From assembly GCA_050953805.1 (NCBI GenBank), contig JBMNNE010000002.1, positions 558,001 to 622,000 on the forward strand: a stretch of 64,000 nucleotides of DNA, read 5' to 3'. Under the pieces are notes generated by a model that was given only the letters and a program-made list of their open reading frames with translations, was not told the DNA's origin and made no database searches. The translations under genes were made by a program, and so were the position numbers. Below are positions 63,301 through 64,000 of this stretch, piece after piece (positions within the stretch are counted from its first letter, which is position 1; the number at the start of each line of letters is the position of its first letter). This DNA comes from DUQW01 sp050953805. Lineage in GTDB: Bacteria; Bacillota_I; Bacilli_A; Acholeplasmatales; Acholeplasmataceae.

Positions 63301-64000
63301 ACATACTCACAAGTAGTTACATTAGGCGGTAAAGACGCTAATAACTACCAAGTGTTAGCTGAAGTTGAAATTGAAGTTAAACCATACGCTATTACCGTTA
63401 CACCAAATTCAAACTTAACTAAGGTATATGGTCAAGCAAATCCAGTAATTGGACATAATGAACCAACATTATTAGCAAGCGACGAATATAGTGGAAATCT
63501 ATCAAGAGTTGCAGGCGAAACTGTCGGTAATTATCTAGTATTAATTGGTGACTTAAAAGCTGGTGGAAATAATGGTGATAACTATGCAATTACTGTTGCA
63601 GAAGTAAACTTCGTAATTACACCTAAGACACTAACAGTTACTCAAAACGGAGAAATGACCTATGATGGTTATCTCCAAACAGTTCCATTAACTATTGATG
63701 GAGTTGAAACAGGCGATACAGTCACAGCATCAACTGCACAAGTTAAAGATGCTAAGACATACTCACAAGTAGTTACATTAGGCGGTAAAGACGCTAATAA
63801 CTACCAAGTGTTAGCTGAAATTGAAATTGAAGTTAAACCATACGCTATTACCGTTACACCAAATTCAAACTTAACTAAGGTATATAGAAGTGGTGATGAT
63901 CCAATTATTGGACATAATGCACCAACATTATTAGCTAGCGACGAATATAGTGGAAATCTATCAAGAGTCGCAGGTGAAAATGCTGGTAATTATCCAGTAT
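45346..64000 (+). CDS. Giant repeat-rich surface protein (InlB B-repeats, MBG/YDG domains), partial
   Basis: The frame is open from ATG 45346 (behind AACGGAGG) to the window end, at least 6218 codons. No stop or frameshift was found where I checked. An N-terminal signal-anchor helix (FFIMVALFIGALGVKYLY) without a lipobox cysteine is followed by an atrophied Ig-like domain (to about residue 125). Next come about 19 InlB-type B repeats (about 126-1514) with GYxFxGW-type cores, including one longer YKVEHYF unit. A mostly unique stretch follows (about 1515-2200). From about 2205 onwards there are MBG/YDG-like beta domains of 72-80 residues with KVYD/VYNG and NYxIT motifs, some in near-identical arrays. 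Such domains build long stalks. Extracellular adhesion or cell-cell contact is inferred; the C-terminus is unseen. Confidence 0.93.
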   Translation, partial: MGRLRLFRTFFIMVALFIGALGVKYLYDKNKENVKKLLEIKESIKIHYHLGDSESNVSHDVTLPQYVDGVEIKWYSSNPNVLAIDDDQGIITTTETDKTVTLTATFQRYGKSELKSFNLIIKNERYLIQFEGFERFNSYVGQGGVVELPPEPEQDGYEFQYWSTSEDGEPYDFNGDNPGGVTLYPVFVANSNIEYKVEHYFENGNGTYSLSETVELTGKTDQLVVAELLQREGYEKCNTLNSKEEGKILADGSLVLKVYYCLVKYEVHFELGLGEGNFPKTFYKHGTVIPKPLTLPTATGRHFTHWSLEPNGTAFNFNQKLNRNVTLYAVYDKNLYDVKFYNGETLLVTQKVFYQDSASLPNIIPEKEGYDFIGWDHNLQNITGNVDIYAQFEIKVHIIYFYDNNNWPLSIVNAEHFSDVTPPAAPEVEGHDFIGWDHDLTSISSSMIVKPLYKKQTYEVNFYVDDHLVDTQEVRYNESATPPLASEFEHLITEKNNQPQFTYTFTGWNQSTQQIKGDTDVIAKFDVVTNKYQFKFFDEDGVTILKEGILEYGKLITPPAQNPQKMRDEQYTYTFEEYVGFEGNEKIVGDITFTAKYSKQLNVFVVNFYVDGTLKRSEEVRYGYDATPPVVEKPQTISQTFTFDGWDRDYTFVKTNLDVHAKFIVEPRKYTITFADDLGNAYDVKEWNYNQTPIYEGTPYKEGGPGYSYVFTGWTPQVSQVNADRTYHANFQKIIGTYKVEFYVGYDKVAETRVEYGNEAFYPYHINPRKNATDQYSYIFTGWDKPLTNITKDTKVVAEFDEIVNQYSYQIISNNQIIKYGRVDYGTAIPEVPNDPDNKFGYHFIEWRSDNQSFSFTTPIKKDTVIEAYFEINRYLIKFVNYDDQIIESISNIEHGIVPVFPGTTPTKPSDDVYNYHFSGWDSAIVPATSDKIYKAQFSKTYRIFTIKFYDYDNTLLETITNVTYGKIPEIADPLREENEEWIYTFAGWSPQVTAATKDTSYKATYSQVKQKYDIKFVVEGVQVKELTLDHGTPFSYGEDPKKASTAKYDYPFAGWSTTEDGEALSSLPSVTGDVTYYAIFPPKLRSYTVTWKYVQGTEAKTEEVPLNYGTKPTHIDPSKDRDPEYTYKFEGWTTNGVDLIDLELEEVTGPITYTAYYSKEANPYEITFDSKGGTAKDDIETHFDATITLPEDPTLYGYTFAGWWYSDEGIEKQFAYTKMPAKNLDLYAKWNIVQFTITFDSNGGSEVTSITDDYNKNVQTFAEPTRYGYDFAGWYIGVDEQTTPFTITEDVILLAHWDKKEYTLSFDSSGGSEVTPITDVYETKVSEFEQPTKEGYTFIGWYIGEVKQKLPFTITKDVTLLAHWIINNHKITFNSNGGSTVVSQSYNYDDPINLPHNPTKIGFDFAGWYLDSDLTIAFNYSNMPDKPLTLYADWLRNTYDITYYLQGGRLNVKPETAQYKEEVTFDRELYPTRTGYYFMGWKVIGREDLTNAFDFTLIIENDISLVANWLEKNKTINEFVNSKSQEVLTSLDIANVLELHQNGPLNWNINILDPHQLVDTYLTDLEVALANIYDDTDTWIEVVTQPTTNEETRFLDLVNQQITLRVSHQIHDCDNTVETRIITIQFKKDFHEVLFKAGQKIDDEVFNLNTMLSIRNRQLDDQNKLYILKANNTIILDIANLPDNYIVNKINLFDGIVNTTVTPDSVVTIDITRDTTVTISIELMTYEVTFDINGFAISQPAVQYVKHGYKAMNPYFAYKSGYTQGWYLSTGLEPDDYMHLDIENIPDEMVDMFLTTYNFNAPITSSITIVYYENPTISTAFDKALETFESPDYPEAWKRNYGTEDDPNVKQFADIRINETPYLLNGNVTYDVDIDVYDKNVTLIEAVFGIAETEMTEMLKLLEDAELSPGMVQILDAIESSGASYFSIPLDIEDINTSLAYDRALAVTDILYDAGHMISFIGDIMSLDEDRALKFIAAVFGRTLANLERSGKSPGLNDLLNSSMSALMNGLYPIHLYTNVNEIPIYLGSLKVEFYQTHVDVTSTFDVQPAYGLNNLIYIYEDVTTPVKSSLHEIEELEHGSKYVLELNLPTTFELVDITLNNVSIKDEFELGKYKFIPEENQVFDIVIKEKYQINYYNDAGDTVIKSEELLYGEAITVPDDQVKLGYTFLGWFIDEDSSQKVDNNHLADANIDVHPMFVINDIEDLSILGNPTKVYDGSPLDLEVVFSHDLSNLATITWTKGDDIVSETKDLSLTNVLESGTYVVTVTITHEGNETTASSQIVVVISKATYDLGILTYKDTFTYNKTIHELEITSELPDGVTVSYQNNENVNAGTHNVTIEFDGDYDNYNKIPDIIKALIINKAKATLVIDNQSTVYGETLATLTATPGGILEGDTLEFTLSKAGANIVGTYAITANIPEQNYNVTVTNGVYEITKATYDMTNVTFDSDSKVYNRQIQKLLISGNLPDGVSVTYDNNENMIVGTYTVTANFAGDAHNYYPIDSKQATLEITKATHNMAGVSFNNLVVDYNGFAHVITLTGDLPEGVEVEYTNNEHINAGSYEAIATFIIDTHNYNSIEEMKATLTINQIDPLLTGNSLETPYDGEDHSIVGGLNHQEKQLEYTYNGVTKGEPFKFKDAGVYHITISVAASTNYRAASKEVVLIINKIDATLVIENKTSIYGEDLETLTAISGGLIPGDELVYTLSKAAGDNVGNYVISADVPDQTNYNVTVTEGVYIITKATYDMSNVTFVDDNTRVYNGQVQKMAITGDLPEGLKVAYLNNENIVVGTYNVTAVFSGDYQNYFFVPNLTAKLTINKATHDMSNVSFNNAIVDYNGQAQSIFLTGTIPQGVQVTYSNNGKVHAGEHEVVASFTVDTHNYNSIDDMKATLTINRIDPTITANNLEVTYNGENRSITGTLNHEEATLKYTYDGVTKDETFKFKDAGVYTITISVVATTNYNSATKEVTLTINKANATLVIENKTSVYKKSLVELTAIPGGLVPGDELTYVLTKQGDTIVGNYAITAEVTPHKNYNVAVTNGVYTITKATHDMSEVSFSNASVDYNGQAQSIFLTGDLPQGVQVTYSNNGKINAGEHEVVASFTVDTHNYNSIDDMKATLTINRIDPTITASDLEVTYNGENRSISGALNHDEATLKYTYDGATRNNPFVFKDAGTYVITISVVATTNYNSATKEVTLTINKANATLLIENKSSIYKESLVELTAIPGGLVLGDELTYTLTKQAGSIVGSYAITANVTPHKNYNVAVTNGVYEITKATHDMSNVSFNNAIVDYNGQAQSIFLTGTIPQGVQVTYSNNGKVHAGEHEVVASFTVDTHNYNSIDDMKATLTINRIDPTITANNLEVTYNGENRSITGTLNHEEATLKYTYDGVTKDETFKFKDAGVYTITISVVATTNYNSATKEVTLTINKANATLVIENKTSVYKKSLVELTAIPGGLVPGDELTYVLTKQGDTIVGNYAITAEVTPHKNYNVAVTNGVYTITKATHDMSEVSFSNASVDYNGQAQSIFLTGDLPQGVQVTYSNNGKINAGEHEVVASFTVDTHNYNSIDDMKATLTINRIDPTITASDLEVTYNGENRSISGALNHDEATLKYTYDGATRNNPFVFKDAGTYVITISVVATTNYNSATKEVTLTINKANATLLIENKSSIYKESLVELTAIPGGLVLGDELTYTLTKQAGSIVGSYAITANVTPHKNYNVAVTNGVYEITKATHDMSNVSFNNAIVDYNGQAQSIFLTGTIPQGVQVTYSNNGKVHAGEHEVVASFTVDTHNYNSIDDMKATLTINRIDPTITANNLEVTYNGENRSITGTLNHEEATLKYTYDGVTKDETFKFKDAGVYTITISVVATTNYNSATKEVTLTINKANATLVIENKTSVYKKSLVELTAIPGGLVPGDELTYVLTKQGDTIVGNYAITAEVTPHKNYNVAVTNGVYTITKATHDMSEVSFSNSSKTYTGQPQKLAISGTLPVGVTVSYEDNDDNIIVGSYVVTAIFNVADTHNYNSIDNRTATLTITKANYDMSLVTFEDAIKTYNGKIQKLAVGGTLPNGVSVTYQDNENIVVGEHTVTAKFNGDTHNYNPIDDMIATLTIEKAAPTITASNLEIVYDGQYQTIIGTLNHFESTLEYSYNGGDYQTLPIRFRDAGSYNITIKAPESANYAEAIKIVTLTITKATATLTIDNKESVYKQPEVTLTAVATGLLLASDQLTYTLKKAEGSVVGKYAITAQVTPHNNYNVEVVDGEYEITKATYDLGVLTYNDTFTYNGQIRALLITSELPDGVSAVYNNNKNANVGTHTVTITFVGDYANYNEIPSIEKSLTINKADIDVTGVMFNTVFTYNKSEQGISVVPGSLPAQISAVTFGDNAYIDAGTYNVTVNFVVAEENNYNTPNSITKQLVINPKVVNIVVQSYEKEYGDFDPDFETETLTDVIEGDSVTINFYRDHGNRVGSYAIKVVGTDLGNSNYIMGAVTNGTLTIKKRAILVTPNELFRDYNQQDPVLTYTVTPSLVGNEQLSGALDRERVATNPLEELPGEYEILIGTLRDDSGSYDITFKSGKIFTIKPINFDDVKLIAKTVTYNGEEQYMTVSAPVGATVVYKYNGQEKTNEPFKFKDVGAYPIAATVSMDGFYPKDLGPVNFTIVQKEIIVTPNLNQGKVYGGVDPLELTYNLSDPIAECDSFIGALEREEGDTVGQYVIGVGSLELSTNYILTFSDEVVYFTITPKTLTVTQNGEMTYDGYLQTVPLTIDGVETGDTVTASTAQVKDAKTYSQVVTLGGKDANNYQVLAEVQILVKPYAITVTPNSNLTKVYRSGDDPIIGHNEPTLLASDEYSGNLSRVAGETAGDYRVLLGDLKAGENEGNNYTITVAEVYFVITRKTLQVTQGDTIIYNSASQDVPLTVVGVETGDSVTASTAQVKNAGPYSLDVNLSGDHANNYQVTEKVAVTVTPKTLTVTQGDDIIYNSASQDVPLTVVGVETGDTVNASTAQVKNAGPYSLDVNLSGDHANNYQVTEKVAVTVTPKTLTVTQGGAIIYNSASQDVPLTVLGVETNDTVNASTAQVKDAGSYSLDVNLSGTHADNYQVTEKVAVTVTPKTLTVTQGDDIIYNSASQDVPLSVVGVETGDTVNASTAQVKNAGSYSLDVNLSGTHADNYQVTAKVAVTVTPKTLTVTQNGEMTYDGYLQTVPLTIDGVETGDTVTASTEQVKDAKTYSQVVTLGGKDANNYQVLAEVEIEVKPYAITVTPNSNLTKVYGQANPVIGHNEPTLLASDEYSGNLSRVAGETVGNYLVLIGDLKAGGNNGDNYAITVAEVNFVITPKTLTVTQDGEMTYDGYLQTVPLTIDGVETGDTVTASTEKVKDAKTYSQVVTLGGKDANNYQVLAEVEIEVKPYAITVTPNSNLTKVYGQANPVIGHNAPTLLASDEYSGNLSRVAGETVGNYLVLIGDLKAGGNNGDNYAITVAEVNFVITPKTLTVTQDGEMTYDGYLQTVPLTIDGVETGDTVTASTAQVKDAKTYSQVVTLGGKDANNYQVLAEVEIEVKPYAITVTPNSNLTKVYGQANPVIGHNAPTLLASDEYSGNLSRVAGETVGNYLVLIGDLKAGGNNGDNYAITVAEVNFVITPKTLTVTQDGEMTYDGYLQTVPLTIDGVETGDTVTASTAQVKDAKTYSQVVTLGGKDANNYQVLAEVEIEVKPYAITVTPNSNLTKVYGQANPVIGHNAPTLLASDEYSGNLSRVAGETVGNYLVLIGDLKAGGNNGDNYAITVAEVNFVITPKTLTVTQDGEMTYDGYLQTVPLTIDGVETGDTVTASTAQVKDAKTYSQVVTLGGKDANNYQVLAEVEIEVKPYAITVTPNSNLTKVYGQANPVIGHNAPTLLASDEYSGNLSRVAGETVGNYLVLIGDLKAGGNNGDNYAITVAEVNFVITPKTLTVTQNGEMTYDGYLQTVPLTIDGVETGDTVTASTEQVKDAKTYSQVVTLGGKDANNYQVLAEVEIEVKPYAITVTPNSNLTKVYGQANPVIGHNEPTLLASDEYSGNLSRVAGETVGNYLVLIGDLKAGGNNGDNYAITVAEVNFVITPKTLTVTQNGEMTYDGYLQTVPLTIDGVETGDTVTASTAQVKDAKTYSQVVTLGGKDANNYQVLAEIEIEVKPYAITVTPNSNLTKVYRSGDDPIIGHNAPTLLASDEYSGNLSRVAGENAGNYPV
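45721..49887 (+). repeat. Array of about 19 InlB-type B repeats
   Basis: Diverged repeats of about 60-78 codons inside the giant gene. Each has the pattern Y-x-I/V-x-F-x...YG-x-x-x-P...Y-x-F-x-G-W...T-x-Y/V-x-A-x-F. Examples begin at the codons for YEVNFYVDDHL, YKVEFYVGYD, ITFDSNGGSEV and LSFDSSGGSEV. The last four, before 49887, are the most alike (FDSxGG core). These correspond to the Listeria-Bacteroides repeat family. Confidence 0.85.
53796..57255 (+). repeat. Near-identical 1368-bp tandem repeats (2.5 copies)
   Basis: The copies start at 53796, 55164 and 56532; the third is partial and ends at 57255, where sequence similarity stops. CAACTCACGA occurs at 53801, 55169 and 56537, exactly 1368 bases apart. 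Each unit consists of two 684-bp halves (related starts at 53803 and 54487), and each half encodes three beta domains of 76, 78 and 74 residues. Only a handful of base differences were seen between copies, for example AACGGC against AATGGT at about 54535 and 55903. The amplification is recent, in frame and within the giant gene. Confidence 0.9.
60037..60900 (+). repeat. Four tandem 216-bp repeats
   Basis: GTGCATCTCAAGATGTACC starts at 60068, 60284, 60500 and 60716, a strict 216-base (72-codon) period. Each codes for one YDG-type domain (LTVTQGDxIIYNSASQDVP...). They are similar but not identical, so older than the 456-bp array. Confidence 0.9.
60888..64000 (+). repeat. 456-bp tandem repeat array, seven or more copies
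   Basis: The anchor CTATGATGGT (one copy TTATGATGGT) falls at 60924, 61380, 61836, 62292, 62748, 63204 and 63660, always 456 bases apart, and continues past the window edge. Each unit encodes a 72-residue YDG-like domain (LTVTQNGEMTYDGYLQ...) and an 80-residue MBG-like domain (KVYGQANPVIGHN...). Several units are almost identical over long stretches. A diverged single copy precedes the 216-bp block at about 59565-60030. Confidence 0.92.

Noticed and set aside
45346..64000. Tandem repeats as CRISPR or non-coding satellite
   Set aside because: All periods (216, 456, 684, 1368) are multiples of three, the frame stays open throughout and the units translate into recognisable beta domains; there are no spacers between the repeats.
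1..64000. Genetic code 4 (TGA = Trp) because of the Mollicute-like character
   Set aside because: gpmA and rdgB-type neighbours end cleanly or overlap on TGA, the QueH upstream gene ends in TGA, and tryptophans in conserved positions are TGG.

Overview
The window is strongly AT-rich DNA with Gram-positive style signals: strong AGGAGG ribosome binding sites, TTGACA/TATAAT promoters and intrinsic terminators. Genes are packed and many overlap by 4, 8 or 20 bases. TGA is used as a stop (for example at the end of gpmA) and tryptophan is TGG, so this is not a code-4 mycoplasma. The gene set includes ispG of the MEP pathway, aroK and aroQ, a flavodiiron protein, RNase Y and an endonuclease-type MutL. 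Gene order resembles Bacillus (rny-ymdB-miaB-mutS-mutL-miaA; cmk-S1-der-gpsA-hup). No cell-wall or sporulation gene is seen here. The best fit, by inference, is a free-living relative of Acholeplasma/Izemoplasma (Mollicutes in the broad sense, code 11) or another deep low-GC Firmicute.

Layout. 1-2.3 kb: flavodiiron protein (partial), tRNA-Arg and tRNA-Ser, a CDF transporter, an SdpI-like protein, and a likely promoter-to-terminator small RNA carrying an anti-Shine-Dalgarno sequence. 2.3-11.8 kb: gpmA-mgsA, a large repeat/beta-helix lipoprotein, two m5U methyltransferase paralogues (the second without the Fe-S cysteines), a serpin lipoprotein, a SUFU-domain protein, a cupin and a small membrane protein. 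12-25 kb: RNA processing, mismatch repair and translation genes (rny, ymdB, miaB, tail-anchored protein, mutS, mutL, miaA, aroK, aroQ, efp, DsrE-like, rluB). 25-31 kb: cmk, S1, der, gpsA, hup and an ankyrin-repeat protein. 31-32.4 kb: a CPBP protease on the minus strand. 32.4-40.8 kb: a tightly overlapping run of ten genes: RCK protein, rdgB, phosphoesterase, APH-like kinase, a 1002-residue protein with degenerate GGDEF and EAL-like domains, a protein with a HEPN-like RX5H motif, a 65-residue protein, membrane-fused QueH and an S51 peptidase. 40.8-45.2 kb: tRNA-Lys, two small conserved proteins, ispG, pyk, rpmG and a metallo-beta-lactamase-fold pseudoenzyme.

45.3 kb to the window end is one uninterrupted reading frame of at least 6218 codons. 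I checked the frame at many points. It encodes a giant N-terminally anchored surface protein: about 19 InlB-type B repeats, a less repetitive segment of about 690 residues, then dozens of MBG/YDG-type beta domains. Within these lie recently amplified tandem arrays with units of 1368 bp (two 684-bp halves), 216 bp and 456 bp. The frame runs off the right edge, so its C-terminus is unknown.

The most unusual items are the giant protein and its nested repeats, the degenerate GGDEF/EAL plus HEPN-like pair, the candidate anti-SD small RNA, the QueH membrane fusion and the metal-site-less MBL homologue. All functional statements rest on reading the sequence and on remembered family motifs; no search was run.
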